Shown here: positions 1 through 10,372 of the stretch, piece after piece | Layout: the number at the start of each line of letters is the position of its first letter | Position numbering within the stretch: the first letter of the stretch is position 1 | DNA from: CAZRXG01 sp964603985 | GTDB lineage: Bacteria > Chloroflexota > Anaerolineae > Aggregatilineales > UBA3940 | DNA: 64,000 nt | Direction of reading: 5' to 3' | NCBI GenBank assembly: GCA_964603985.1 | Contig: CAZRXG010000024.1 | Span: 1 to 64,000 of the forward strand | Position numbers and translations under genes: made by a program | Notes under the pieces: model-generated | What the model was told of the DNA's origin: nothing | The model's input: the letters and a program-made list of their open reading frames with translations, nothing else | Databases searched by the model: none

Positions 1-16
1 GAACAATGTTCACGTA

Positions 17-40
17 GGGGCAGACCTGCGTGTCTGCCCC
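17..40. repeat. GGGGCAGAC inverted repeat
   Basis: GGGGCAGAC (17-25) and GTCTGCCCC (32-40) are perfect 9-bp arms around a 6-nt loop, preceded by GTA. It looks like a dispersed intergenic palindrome. A related GTAGGGG...CCCCTAC repeat lies at 56406-56436. As no gene precedes it in the window, it could also be the terminator of a gene outside the window, but no T-run follows on the plus strand. Confidence 0.6.
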
Positions 41-97
41 ACAACCAAATCACATCACAGCACCCAACCCACCCATGCCCGGCAGGCGAGTCCCGGC

Positions 98-116
98 ACT
101 GCCGTAAGATCGAGGT
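98..116 (+). repeat. 19-bp direct repeat, copy 1
   Basis: ACTGCCGTAAGATCGAGGT occurs here and again at 171-189, 73 bp away start to start. A partial relative (CCGCAAGATCG) follows near 278-288. No coding frame accounts for the repetition. Confidence 0.7.
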
Positions 117-170
117 GTCCGCGTCTGCCTCATGTGTGGGGGGAGTGCTGTGCCGTCCCCAGGCTTCCTG

Positions 171-189
171 ACTGCCGTAAGATCGAGGT
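171..189 (+). repeat. 19-bp direct repeat, copy 2
   Basis: Identical to 98-116 (ACTGCCGTAAGATCGAGGT). The sequences between and after the copies do not match each other, so this is a short repeated motif, not a tandem duplication of a longer unit. Confidence 0.7.
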
Positions 190-655
190 CAGGCGGGCCT
201 GTGGGACGGGGAGGAGAGTGTCCAACAACGCACAACCGGCATCCCGGAATATGCGTCCCGCGTCCGAGGGGCACCCGCCGCAAGATCGCAGCGCACCACG
301 CCCGTTCACGGTCGTGGCATGCGGGCGGCGTCGGGTCAAGAGGACGCCTGGGATGGTGTGGCCGCAGCGCCCTTCACGGCCATCACACACACGTGGTCTG
401 CGCCGACCTGCGGGCGCGCCACGGCTGTCAGGTGTGCGTTAAAAGGCAGATTTGCTGTCCACCGCGCAGGGTGAAAACTGAATAACTGCCTGACTGTGTG
501 TTCAGGCCGCTCAACCCCCATTCCCATGATCCACCGTCGCACCCTCTCAGGCGAAGCATCTGGTTGTTCCACCGGACGGTGCGGTACAATCACAGCCCGG
601 TGAGCGGGTCAAAAACACCGCCGGTTGGTTCTTCTATCGCTGGAGCGAGCACCCC

Positions 656-2461
<1,806 letters not shown>

Positions 2462-2467
2462 GGCCGG

Positions 2468-3613
2468 TCACGATCCCCAGGTGAACGTCCAGGCACGGCT
2501 CTGACCACCGACGGGCGGCGCGTTGGGGTTGCTGCCGCTGATGATGGCGATCCGCCACTCGTACTCGATGGAGTGACCGGGGCCGGGCTGGAGGTCGTCG
2601 GGGAGGCGGTAGGCGTTGCTGCGGGTGGTTGCTCTGAACTCCTCCTCGGTGGCGGTGTTTTGCACGATCACCAGATAGTACTGGTCGCCAGACAGCGGCT
2701 GCACGGCGGCCCACTGCAACACGACCCGCTGGTTGCGGGGGACGGTGCTATCGTCAGTCGGGGCGAGCAGCGAGGGCGGGCCGGGCGTTGGGGTGGGCGT
2801 GGCGGTCGAATCGGGGCCGCCGGTCGGCGTCAGGGTGGGGGTGCTGGTGATCAGGATGGGGACGTAGATCAGGTCGCCGATGCTGAGTATCGGGTCGGGG
2901 GGAAGATCGTTGGCCTGGAGGATGGCGTCAACGCGGGAGTAGTATGCCCAGGCAAGTCCGGCGACTGTGTCACCCTCGACCACCTCGTGAATCCAGTACT
3001 GCCCATCAGGCGAGACGCAGCGGTTATCGGGGCCGCAGCCGCTGTAGTCCCCGGATGCCTCCGGCGCAGCCGGTGCCGGTAACGTGCCCGTCTCCTCACC
3101 TTCACTTTCACCCTCACCCCCGCCTGCTACTTCGGTGGTCTGAGGCAAGGTGGTAGAGTGCAGTGTGGGCGTCGGGCCGGGGGTGGGCGTCTGGCGTGGG
3201 ATCAGCAGAACCTGGCCTGCGTACAGGTCGGCCTCATTGGCCATGTCGTTCAGGCTCAGGATCTCAGGGACGACGACCAGTTCGCGGTAGCCGAAAAGCT
3301 GGATGATGTAGTAGAGCGTATCGCCCGCCTGAACGGTGTACTGGTACGGCTCAAGCGTCGCGGTAGCCGCCGGGGTGGGCGTGTCGGTGGGTGGGCCGGG
3401 CTGCGATGGGGTGGGCGATGTGGGCAAGGTGGGCGTAAGAGTGCGTGTGACGACCGGTGTGGCCTCCGCCACCGGCTGCTCGCCTTCCTCGCCACCACCG
3501 AAGAAGATGACGAGGCCGACGACCACGCCCACAATGACCAGAACGCCACCGATGATGATGATCAGGGTGCGGCGATCAAACGAAGAGAAATCGAACTGAA
3601 TCCTGGGTCCCAT
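2468..3613 (-). CDS. Membrane-anchored LysM-domain protein
   Basis: This is a probable cell-surface protein of 381 residues. After a short cytoplasmic N terminus comes one hydrophobic segment (about 17-38), then a long Thr/Pro-rich linker. A first LysM (YTVQAGDTLYYII, about 92-139) and a second LysM (HEVVEGDTVAGLAW, about 215-260) follow, separated by another low-complexity linker with Cys-containing GCGPDNRC. The C-terminal ~90 residues resemble an Ig/fibronectin-like fold. LysM domains bind peptidoglycan or related glycans. I chose the ATG at 3613 over one 12 codons upstream because the family-like sequence starts at MGPRIQF. Its stop lies 7 bp from the mutL stop, so the two genes converge. 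Confidence 0.8.
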   Translation of the reverse strand: MGPRIQFDFSSFDRRTLIIIIGGVLVIVGVVVGLVIFFGGGEEGEQPVAEATPVVTRTLTPTLPTSPTPSQPGPPTDTPTPAATATLEPYQYTVQAGDTLYYIIQLFGYRELVVVPEILSLNDMANEADLYAGQVLLIPRQTPTPGPTPTLHSTTLPQTTEVAGGGEGESEGEETGTLPAPAAPEASGDYSGCGPDNRCVSPDGQYWIHEVVEGDTVAGLAWAYYSRVDAILQANDLPPDPILSIGDLIYVPILITSTPTLTPTGGPDSTATPTPTPGPPSLLAPTDDSTVPRNQRVVLQWAAVQPLSGDQYYLVIVQNTATEEEFRATTRSNAYRLPDDLQPGPGHSIEYEWRIAIISGSNPNAPPVGGQSRAWTFTWGS

Positions 3614-3711
3614 ATGGCTTACCTGCTGCGCCCTATCGCCGGGCGGCACGGGAGCAGTATACCGCCACCGGACGGGTTTTCCCAGGTGGCGAGGCTACGC
3701 CTGGCTGACGG

Positions 3712-4287
3712 TCAGGCACTCTCCGGTCGACCTTCCAGGCCAAGCTCGGCGGCGATGCCCTGCATGGCTCCGAGCACCAGCGGCACGTGCTCCTCCCACA
3801 GGTCGACGCCCAATTCTTCGCAGCCCCGCTCGATGTCCTCGCGGTCGGCACCCGCCGCGAAGGATTTGTCCTTCCACTTCTTCTTGATCGACTTGACCTT
3901 CACATCGTGGATGCTCTTACTGGGGCGCACAAGCGCAACGGCTACGATCAGGCCGGTCAGCTCGTCGACGGCGTAGAGCGCCTTGTCGCGCAGCGTTTCG
4001 CGCGGGACGCCGGTTCCTATCCCGTGGCTGAGGATGGTGCGGATATCTTCCTCGGATACGCCGCGCTCACGCAGGATGGGCGCACCCTTGGCGGGGTGTT
4101 CGTCAAGGTTGGGGTGGATCTCCCAGTCGAAGTCGTGCAGCAGGCCGACCAGGCCCCAACTATCCTCATCCTCGCCGAACCTGGGCGCATAAGCGCGCAT
4201 CGCCGCTTCAACGGCGAGCATGTGCTTGATCAGGTTCTCATTCTGGGTGAATTCTCTGACAATCGCTAAAGCTTCTTCGCGGTTCAT
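3712..4287 (-). CDS. HD-domain phosphohydrolase
   Basis: The 191-residue protein has the HD-superfamily metal ligands in order: H in IKHMLAVE, the HD pair in LLHDFDWE (about 50), H in DEHPAKGA and D in AVDELTG (about 109). HD proteins hydrolyse phosphate esters of nucleotides or related compounds; the substrate cannot be read from sequence. Its ATG overlaps the stop of the nucleotidyltransferase gene (ATGA), and GAGGA lies 6 nt upstream, so the two are translationally coupled and probably act in one pathway. A C-terminal KSIKKKWKDKSF segment is basic. Confidence 0.85.
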   Translation of the reverse strand: MNREEALAIVREFTQNENLIKHMLAVEAAMRAYAPRFGEDEDSWGLVGLLHDFDWEIHPNLDEHPAKGAPILRERGVSEEDIRTILSHGIGTGVPRETLRDKALYAVDELTGLIVAVALVRPSKSIHDVKVKSIKKKWKDKSFAAGADREDIERGCEELGVDLWEEHVPLVLGAMQGIAAELGLEGRPESA

Positions 4288-5249
4288 GGGTAATCCTCGT
4301 TGATGATCTGGCCTTCAATCTTCTGCCCAGCGCCAATCCGGCGGCCCAGCACCATAGAATCGCGGATGACGGTCTCCGGCCCGACGACGCTGCCTGTCTC
4401 GAGATAGGCGTAAGGGCCAATGTGAGCTTTGGCACGGACGACCACGCCGGGATCAATATGCACCGGGGGGATGATCTCGACCGAGGTTGGGATGTCACTG
4501 AGCAGGCTGGGGGCCGATAACTGCGCCAGGAAGTGGCGATTGGCCTGCATCAGGTCATCCGGGTTGCGAAGGCTGATCGCCCACTCCGCTTCGGCCGCCC
4601 CCACCGTGTGCCCCTCGTCGATCATCATCTGGATGGCGGTGGTCAGGACACGCTCGCCGCTCTCCTCGGTGATGGGGACCCGCTCCAGGTAGTCGAGCAC
4701 CCTGGGGGTGAAGCCGTAGACCGGTAGGGCGGTCATGTGGGCTTGGTGTGCGTCTGACGGTCTTTCGGAGATGTAGATCACGTGGCCACGCGGGTCGAGC
4801 AGCACGCTGGCAGCCTCAACGGCCTGCTCCGGCGCGTGGTGCAGACTCAGGACGGTGGCATCGACCGGGTGACTCTCAAAGTACTGGCATAGGTTGGTGA
4901 CGTGCTCCTCCGGGACAAGCGTATCACAGTGGGCAATGATGAAGGGGCCGTCGATCAGGGAGCGGGCGGCAAAGAGCGTCGAAGCCGTACCGCGCAGATG
5001 CCCCCGCAGCGCGAAGGCCAGCTTTGCATCGGGGTGCCAGCGGGCGTGCAGCCATTCGGCGACGCTGCCCTCGCCCTCGCCGACGACAACGGTGAAGCGC
5101 CGGATCCCGGCCTTGTAGTAACCATCCATCACCCGCGCGATCATGGGTTTGCCCATGATCGGCAGCATCGCCTTCGGACGTGTCCGTGTGAGCGGCTCCA
5201 TCTGCCCGGTGGGGCTTGCAGCCATGACGATGACGTGCTCAATTATCAT
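4284..5249 (-). CDS. NTP-transferase-like protein with left-handed beta-helix tail
   Basis: The 321-residue protein has a nucleotidyltransferase fold like the N-domain of GlmU or glucose-1-phosphate thymidylyltransferases. It has TRTRPKAMLPIMGKPMI (about 21-37), FIIAHCDTL (about 105) and a C-terminal hexapeptide-repeat region (IDPGVVVRAKAHIGPYAYLE, VVGPETVIRDS). It lacks the usual LAAGxGxRM signature loop: the corresponding stretch reads VMAASPTGQMEPL, missing the Gly-Gly and Arg that hold the NTP phosphates. It may be a sugar-phosphate sensor or a nucleotidyltransferase with altered nucleotide use. It is the first gene of a two-gene operon with the HD hydrolase. Confidence 0.8.
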   Translation of the reverse strand: MIIEHVIVMAASPTGQMEPLTRTRPKAMLPIMGKPMIARVMDGYYKAGIRRFTVVVGEGEGSVAEWLHARWHPDAKLAFALRGHLRGTASTLFAARSLIDGPFIIAHCDTLVPEEHVTNLCQYFESHPVDATVLSLHHAPEQAVEAASVLLDPRGHVIYISERPSDAHQAHMTALPVYGFTPRVLDYLERVPITEESGERVLTTAIQMMIDEGHTVGAAEAEWAISLRNPDDLMQANRHFLAQLSAPSLLSDIPTSVEIIPPVHIDPGVVVRAKAHIGPYAYLETGSVVGPETVIRDSMVLGRRIGAGQKIEGQIINEDYP

Positions 5250-5657
5250 GATTCGGACCTGCTTTGGCCGGTGGGATCCTCAGAATAGCTTCACCCGGGC
5301 ACAAAACATCGCCCGGCGGTGGCCGGATTTTACCATGCACACGGCAAAACTATCAACGGCAAATCACGATTGAAAGTGGAGAGTGATTGGCGGGGGTGTG
5401 TGGTAGGAGAGTGATATTGAAACCCAAAGGGCCGAAGTGAACGTGAAACAGGCCACGAGGCAGTTACCCCGCGGCCCGTTCCGTTTGAGGATAAGGTGGA
5501 TGTGTCCTGGGCAAATGCGGCTGGAACGTGAGTGGCCGTTATGCCCCTTACACCATTTTTCAACGTAAGTTCTGGAGAAACGTTTCAGGGGCGCGTTGTG
5601 ATGCGGCTCCCCCACGTTTCCTCCACAGCCAGACCTCCACGCTCTCGGGGCCTGCGC
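5250..5657. other. Intergenic stretch between nucleotidyltransferase and SWIM gene
   Basis: No convincing gene is visible in these ~400 bp. CCGGGC (5295-5300) and GCCCGG (5311-5316) could form a 6-bp stem in the leader of the nucleotidyltransferase gene. The rest is featureless to me. Confidence 0.5.
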
Positions 5658-6332
5658 TCAGGCGGCGCGGCGACTTTCAAACTGCCAGCGCGTTGCCTGC
5701 CCGTCCCCGTATTCGCGCGAGACGAGCAGGTCGATCAGTGCCTCGCGGGCATAGGCCTCCGGGATCAGCTTGAAAGCCGTCGCAAGGTGCTTACAGAGCG
5801 CCTTCTGCCGCGAAGCAAAATCGAAGAACGTGCAGTCGCAGCTCAACCTGCGCCCGGCGAGGTCGATCTCGGCGTCGTGGCCGCGCATGGTGTAAACCCA
5901 GCGCCTGGTGCCACCCTCGACCAGGACGGCGTCTCCTGCCGACACCTGATCGAGGCGGGGCTTACCGGGTCGCCCTAGACGCTGCGCGTCCTGGTGGAGC
6001 GCCATTTCCAGCAGGCCGTCCACCGTGAGCGGCCCGAAGCGTGCCGCGATCAGGTCCTGCTGCAGGCGCTTCAAATCGCTGGCGGAGAGGCGGCGCAGGA
6101 TGCGCATGATCAGATCGCGTCTGGAGAGGCCGGGGATGCGGCGCAGGCCGTAGCGTTCCGCCAGCCAGATGAGGGTTGGCGCGCTGGTGTCGCGCATCAG
6201 GTTGAGCAACACCTTCGAGGCGCGCCGACCGCCGCCCCGACTGACAGTAAGGCCCTGTTTCTCTCCTATGGGGTAAAACTGTTCTTCCAGCACGGCCATA
6301 TCCTTTTCAACCAATACATATACCACTCTCAT
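5658..6332 (-). CDS. SWIM zinc-finger protein
   Basis: The 224-residue protein ends with a SWIM-type zinc-binding motif, CDC...CKH (LSCDCTFFDF to ALCKHLATAF, about 160-190), within a fold known to bind DNA or proteins. The first part has MAVLEEQFYPIG and a basic, helical middle (GGGRRASKV, RRIPGLSRRDLIMRIL). Function is unknown. I place the start at ATG 6332: a TATACT -10 element lies at 6337-6342 on the same strand, so an ATG further upstream (6359) would precede the transcript. This would make the mRNA essentially leaderless. An ATG at 6299 has AAGGA only 1 nt away and is less likely. Confidence 0.75.
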   Translation of the reverse strand: MRVVYVLVEKDMAVLEEQFYPIGEKQGLTVSRGGGRRASKVLLNLMRDTSAPTLIWLAERYGLRRIPGLSRRDLIMRILRRLSASDLKRLQQDLIAARFGPLTVDGLLEMALHQDAQRLGRPGKPRLDQVSAGDAVLVEGGTRRWVYTMRGHDAEIDLAGRRLSCDCTFFDFASRQKALCKHLATAFKLIPEAYAREALIDLLVSREYGDGQATRWQFESRRAA

Positions 6333-6336
6333 CTTA

Positions 6337-6342
6337 AGTATA
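6337..6342 (-). promoter_or_regulatory. -10 element of SWIM gene
   Basis: TATACT on the minus strand lies 4 nt before the chosen ATG. No canonical -35 sits 17 bp upstream. That position is taken by the palindrome at 6351-6371, so an activator or repressor may act here. Confidence 0.45.
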
Positions 6343-6350
6343 TCGCAGTG

Positions 6351-6371
6351 TTGTGACACCTAATGTCACAA
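6351..6371. promoter_or_regulatory. 21-bp perfect palindromic operator candidate
   Basis: TTGTGACA-CCTAA-TGTCACAA: two perfect 8-bp arms with a 5-bp centre, covering the -35 area of the SWIM gene. The symmetry and size fit a dimeric transcription factor. The TGTGA half-sites are spaced by 9, not 6 as in a CRP site, so the regulator family is unknown. Confidence 0.65.
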
Positions 6372-6588
6372 ATTAGGGCATGTTTTGGATTTGAGGGCAG
6401 CCGGGAGGACGCCGGGGAGGAGGCAGCAACCTTGCAGGTCTCTTGAGCGCTGCAGAACGCCGGGCCGCAAAGCTCAAAGAATGGGCCGGTTTGGGAGCGC
6501 CGTAGAGATGTTGCATTATGTCATCGTGCCTCAGTAAAATCCGGGCTGGCCTTCTGGACTGTGACTGCATAGAGATTGAACAGGCAAT

Positions 6589-7323
6589 ATGGAACAAGAT
6601 AACTCAACAACACCGGAACGCGTCCTCGTCATCGTGGCACATCCGGACGACATCGAATTTGGCGTGGCGGGCAGCATCGCGCGTTGGGTAAACGAGGGAG
6701 CAGAGGTTACCTACTGCATCATCACCGACGGCGCTGCGGGTAGCAACGAGCCGGGGGTCGACCCGGCGGAACTGGCCGAGCAACGCCGAGAGGAACAGAT
6801 CGGGGCGGCCAGAGCCGTTGGTGTGGAGGACGTGCGTTTTCTTGGCTACAGCGATGGCTTGCTTGAGCCGACCATAGAACTGCGCCGCGAACTCACCCGC
6901 CTGATCCGCGAGGTGCGCCCTGAGCGCGTGATCTGTCAGGACCCAACCACGGTCTTCGTGCGGGGCGATTATGTCAACCATCCCGATCACCGGGCGGCGG
7001 GTGAGGCGGCGATCTACGCCGTCTTCCCCAGTGCGGGGACGCGCCCGATATTCCCGGAGCTGCTCGACGAGGGCTACAGGCCGCACGACGTCAGGGAGCT
7101 TTATATGACGTTGACGCTCAAGCCGGACGTCGCGGTGGACATTTCGGGCACGATTGAGCGCAAGCTGGAGGCGCTGCTGTGCCACGAGTCGCAGGTTGGG
7201 CCTGATGCGGCGGACAGGGTCCGGGGGTGGAACGCCGAGGCAGGCGAAGAGGTGGGTTACGGATACGCAGAGGTGTTCCGCGTAATGTGGCTGGACAGAA
7301 GGGGCGAAGAAGCGGAGGAATAG
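6589..7323 (+). CDS. PIG-L / LmbE-family deacetylase
   Basis: This 244-residue protein belongs to the zinc-dependent PIG-L N-acetyl-sugar deacetylases. It has AHPDDIEFG (about 17-25, with the zinc-binding His and Asp), ITDGAAGSNEP, RREEQIGAARAVGV and the second zinc-site motif YVNHPDHRAAGEAA (about 127-140). Family members remove acetyl groups from GlcNAc-linked compounds in glycolipid, mycothiol- or bacillithiol-like pathways. The substrate here is unknown. The ATG at 6589 gives the family N terminus. It appears monocistronic. Confidence 0.9.
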   Translation: MEQDNSTTPERVLVIVAHPDDIEFGVAGSIARWVNEGAEVTYCIITDGAAGSNEPGVDPAELAEQRREEQIGAARAVGVEDVRFLGYSDGLLEPTIELRRELTRLIREVRPERVICQDPTTVFVRGDYVNHPDHRAAGEAAIYAVFPSAGTRPIFPELLDEGYRPHDVRELYMTLTLKPDVAVDISGTIERKLEALLCHESQVGPDAADRVRGWNAEAGEEVGYGYAEVFRVMWLDRRGEEAEE

Positions 7324-7497
7324 GACATTGGCCCGGCTGTCGCCGGCCGGAGAACGGATAGGACTGCCATCACCTCGCTCTCATCCCCGATAGAGATACA
7401 CAGCGGACGGGGCATCGTGTACAATGGTATCGGGACCGATTTGTCCAAATCCACTCCGACGCCATCGGCACGGCTGCACACAGCAATAGGAACGACC

Positions 7498-9117
7498 ATG
7501 CACGCTGAAACGGTTCTCTACAACGGCCACATCCGCACCCAGCACGACGCCCGTCCCCACGCCCAGGCGCTTGCCGTCCGCGATGGCAGGGTGATCGCTG
7601 TGGGTGGCGACGACGAGATACGTGACCTGCTCGCCCCCGGTGGTGAGGCGATCAACCTGGAAGGCCGACTGGTCATTCCCGGCCTGACGGACGCGCACGT
7701 GCACCTTTCGTGGTATGCGCGTTTCCTGCACGGTGTCGACCTGACCATCGCGACCTCGGCCCGGCAGGCCGCCGAACTGGTCGCTGCGGGGGCGTCGCAA
7801 ACTCCTCCCGGCGAGTGGGTACGCGGGCGCGGCTGGGCGCAGGATAGTTGGCCGGATCGTGCCTTCCCGACCGCCGCACAGCTTGACGCGCTGGTTCCCA
7901 GCCACCCGGTCTACCTCGACGCGCACTCCGCACACGCCGCCTGGGTCAACTCGGCGGCGCTGCGGTTGGCGGGCGTCACCGCCGACACGCCCGACCCGCC
8001 CGGCGGCCAGATCGCACGCGACGAGTCCGGCCACCCGACCGGCGTGCTCTTCGAGACCGCGATGGAGTTGGTCGCCTCGATCATCCCTGAAGCCACACCT
8101 GAGCAACTCGCCGAACAGGTCAAAACGGCCATCGCGCGAGCGCACCGGGGTGGCCTGACCTGCATCCACGACTTCGACGGGGCGCTGGCTTTCCAGGCTT
8201 ACCAGGTGCTCCGGGCACGCGGCGAGCTCAGCCTGCGCATCGTCAAAAACATCCCGGTCGGGCTGCTCGACCAGGCGATTGCGCTGGGGCTTCGCTGGGG
8301 CTTCGGAGACGATTTTCTGCGCATCGGCGGGGTGAAATCCTTCGCCGACGGTGCACTTGGCCCGCGCACCGCCTGGATGGTCGAGCCATACGTGGGCGAG
8401 CCGGACAACACCGGCATCTGCGTCACCGACCCGGAAGAGATGAAGGAGAACGTCAGCAGAGCCAGCGCCGCCGGTTTGCCCTCGACGATCCATGCCATCG
8501 GTGACCGGGCAGTGCATCACGTGTTGAACGTCTACGAGGCTGTTCGCAAAGAGGAGGCAGCGCGCGGCGTCAGGCCGGATCACATGCGCCACCGCATCGA
8601 ACACGTCCAGATCATCCACCCCGACGACGCGGGGCGGCTCGGTCAACTGGGCATCGTCGCCTCGATGCAGCCCAACCATGCCATGTCCGACATGGTCATG
8701 GCCGACACCTACTGGGGCGACCGCGCTGACTATGCCTACAATTGGCGCTTGCAGCTTGACGCGGGTGCGCCGCTCGCGTTGGGCAGCGACGCGCCGATAG
8801 AGCCTGTTGAGCCGCTGCCCAACATCCGGGCTGCCGTCACCCGCTGCCGCGCCGACGGCTCCCCCGGCCCGGAGGGATGGCGCTCCGGCAAGGACGGACG
8901 CGGGCGGCTGACGGTTGACGAGGCGGTGCGCGGTTTCACGCTCGGCGCGGCCTATGCTGCCGGGATGGAGGATCGCCTGGGACGGCTTGCGCCGGGGTAT
9001 CTTGCCGACCTAGTTGTGCTGGGACAGGACATCTACACCTGCGACCCGGCGACCATCGGCGAGACGGAGGTGCCGGGCACGATGGTCGGTGGTCGGTGGG
9101 TGCATCGCGAGTTCTGA
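7498..9117 (+). CDS. YtcJ-like metal-dependent amidohydrolase
   Basis: The 539-residue protein is an amidohydrolase-superfamily member of the YtcJ type. It has the beta-sandwich N terminus (TVLYNGHIRTQ), then the HxH metal motif in GLTDAHVHLSW (about 60-70), HAIGDRAVHH (about 330), RHRIEHVQII (about 363) and the late Asp in LGSDAPIEP (about 427). Such enzymes hydrolyse amide or ester bonds of small molecules; the substrate is not predictable. The ATG at 7498 is chosen over an upstream one at 7417 because AGGA lies about 8 nt upstream and homology starts at MHAETVLYN. The next gene follows after 28 bp, so they may be co-transcribed. Confidence 0.9.
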   Translation: MHAETVLYNGHIRTQHDARPHAQALAVRDGRVIAVGGDDEIRDLLAPGGEAINLEGRLVIPGLTDAHVHLSWYARFLHGVDLTIATSARQAAELVAAGASQTPPGEWVRGRGWAQDSWPDRAFPTAAQLDALVPSHPVYLDAHSAHAAWVNSAALRLAGVTADTPDPPGGQIARDESGHPTGVLFETAMELVASIIPEATPEQLAEQVKTAIARAHRGGLTCIHDFDGALAFQAYQVLRARGELSLRIVKNIPVGLLDQAIALGLRWGFGDDFLRIGGVKSFADGALGPRTAWMVEPYVGEPDNTGICVTDPEEMKENVSRASAAGLPSTIHAIGDRAVHHVLNVYEAVRKEEAARGVRPDHMRHRIEHVQIIHPDDAGRLGQLGIVASMQPNHAMSDMVMADTYWGDRADYAYNWRLQLDAGAPLALGSDAPIEPVEPLPNIRAAVTRCRADGSPGPEGWRSGKDGRGRLTVDEAVRGFTLGAAYAAGMEDRLGRLAPGYLADLVVLGQDIYTCDPATIGETEVPGTMVGGRWVHREF

Positions 9118-9145
9118 GCAGGTGTTCTGGTGGAGGTGACCAAAA

Positions 9146-10357
9146 ATGCGCGTGCTTATTCCTAACCATTTTCCGCTGGAGGGATCGGGCAGCGGCATCT
9201 ACGCGCAGAATGTCGCGTGGGAAGTCGTCAAGGCCGGGCACGAAGCCCTCGCCATCGTCCCCGACCACGAGCCGGTAACGGGCTTCCCTTTCCCCGTGCG
9301 GACGATCCTTTTCACCCCGGAGGATGAGGAGCCGGGCGACCGCCTGCCTTTCAACTTCCCCTGCTTCACCACCCATCCTAAGAGCCACGTCCAGTTTGGC
9401 GACCTGGATGCCGACCAGCGCGCCGCCTACGTTGCCGCCTTCCACCAGACCATCCGGGCTGCCGTCGATGAGTGGCAGCCCGACGTGATCCACGCCAACC
9501 ACCTTTGGGTGACGGCCTATGTCGCCGCTCAGGTTGGCGTGCCCTACGTCGCCACCACGCACGGCACCGACCTGATGGGCTTCCGCAAATATGAGGCTTA
9601 CCGGCAGATCGCGCTTGAGGGCGCGCACGATGCTCACGCCATCATCGCCATCTCCAGGCAGGTCATGCAAGATGCTCAGGAGTTGTATCGCCTGCCCGAC
9701 GACAGGCTGCGCCTGATCTGGAATGGCTTCCCCGATACCATCTTCAAGGTGATACCCGGCCTGGACCGGGCCGAAGTCCTGCGCGCGCACGGCCTGCCCG
9801 AAAACCCCACCTACATCGTGACCTTTGTGGGCAAGTTCACCGACTTCAAGGGCATCGACGTGCTAATCGATGCAGCCGCCATCTACGAAAAAGAGCTGGG
9901 CGACGTGATCACCGTTATGATGGGGGACGGGGAGTTGCGCCCTCAGATTGAGGCGCAGGCCGCCGACCTGGGTCTCAAGGGGGTGTACTTTCTGGGGCAT
10001 ACCCCCCAGCCTGAGGTCGCGAAGCTCTATAACCTGGCCGACTGCTCGACCGTCCCGTCGCGTGTTGAGCCGTTCGGCCTGGTCGCCATCGAGGCGCTGG
10101 CCTGCGGCACGCCCGTCGTCGCGACCAACGCCGGGGGCCTGCCGGATTTCATCAGCGACGAGGTGGGCGCGCTCGTCCCGATGGACGACCCGCCTGCGCT
10201 GGCACAGGCCATCATCGATCAGGTGCGTGGGGGCGCAAAACAGACCAAAGGCCCGTACTGCGCCGAGTATGCGCTGGGGGGGTTCTCGTGGCGCGGGCAG
10301 GTTGGGAAGATGATCGCGCTGTATGAGGAGGCGATTCAGGCAGCCGCGGGCAAGTAA
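9146..10357 (+). CDS. GT4-family glycosyltransferase
   Basis: A 403-residue GT-B fold glycosyltransferase. The N-terminal domain starts MRVLIPNHFPLEGSGSGIY, followed by DVIHANHLWVTAYVA and THGTDLMGF. The donor-binding C-terminal domain has FVGKFTDFKGIDVLIDAA (about 228-245) and the EX7E region EPFGLVAIEAL with ACGTPVVATNAGGLP (about 303-328). It probably transfers a sugar from a nucleotide-sugar to a lipid, glycan or small molecule at the cytoplasmic membrane face. The RBS GGAGGTGA lies just upstream of ATG 9146. A PIG-L deacetylase and a GT4 enzyme occur together in mycothiol/bacillithiol-type pathways, but the amidohydrolase lies between them here, so this is only suggestive. Confidence 0.92.
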   Translation: MRVLIPNHFPLEGSGSGIYAQNVAWEVVKAGHEALAIVPDHEPVTGFPFPVRTILFTPEDEEPGDRLPFNFPCFTTHPKSHVQFGDLDADQRAAYVAAFHQTIRAAVDEWQPDVIHANHLWVTAYVAAQVGVPYVATTHGTDLMGFRKYEAYRQIALEGAHDAHAIIAISRQVMQDAQELYRLPDDRLRLIWNGFPDTIFKVIPGLDRAEVLRAHGLPENPTYIVTFVGKFTDFKGIDVLIDAAAIYEKELGDVITVMMGDGELRPQIEAQAADLGLKGVYFLGHTPQPEVAKLYNLADCSTVPSRVEPFGLVAIEALACGTPVVATNAGGLPDFISDEVGALVPMDDPPALAQAIIDQVRGGAKQTKGPYCAEYALGGFSWRGQVGKMIALYEEAIQAAAGK

Positions 10358-10372
10358 CTGTGCCCGTCCGCC

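Larger units (their letters stand above)
1..655. other. Non-coding stretch before mutL
   Basis: I see no convincing gene here. The open frames are short, overlap one another on both strands and have no ribosome binding site or recognisable domain. The stretch holds an inverted repeat (17-40) and a pair of 19-bp direct repeats (98-116 and 171-189). A TACAAT at 585-590 could be the -10 of the mutL promoter, but no good -35 lies 17 bp upstream. Confidence 0.6.

Noticed and set aside
132..485. 117-residue plus-strand frame before mutL
   Set aside because: Overlaps other frames on both strands, has no ribosome site, and contains the direct repeats; composition is not protein-like.
6351..6371. CRP/FNR binding site at the SWIM gene
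   Set aside because: The TGTGA/TCACA halves are separated by 9 bp, not the 6 bp of a CRP site; kept only as an operator of unknown factor.
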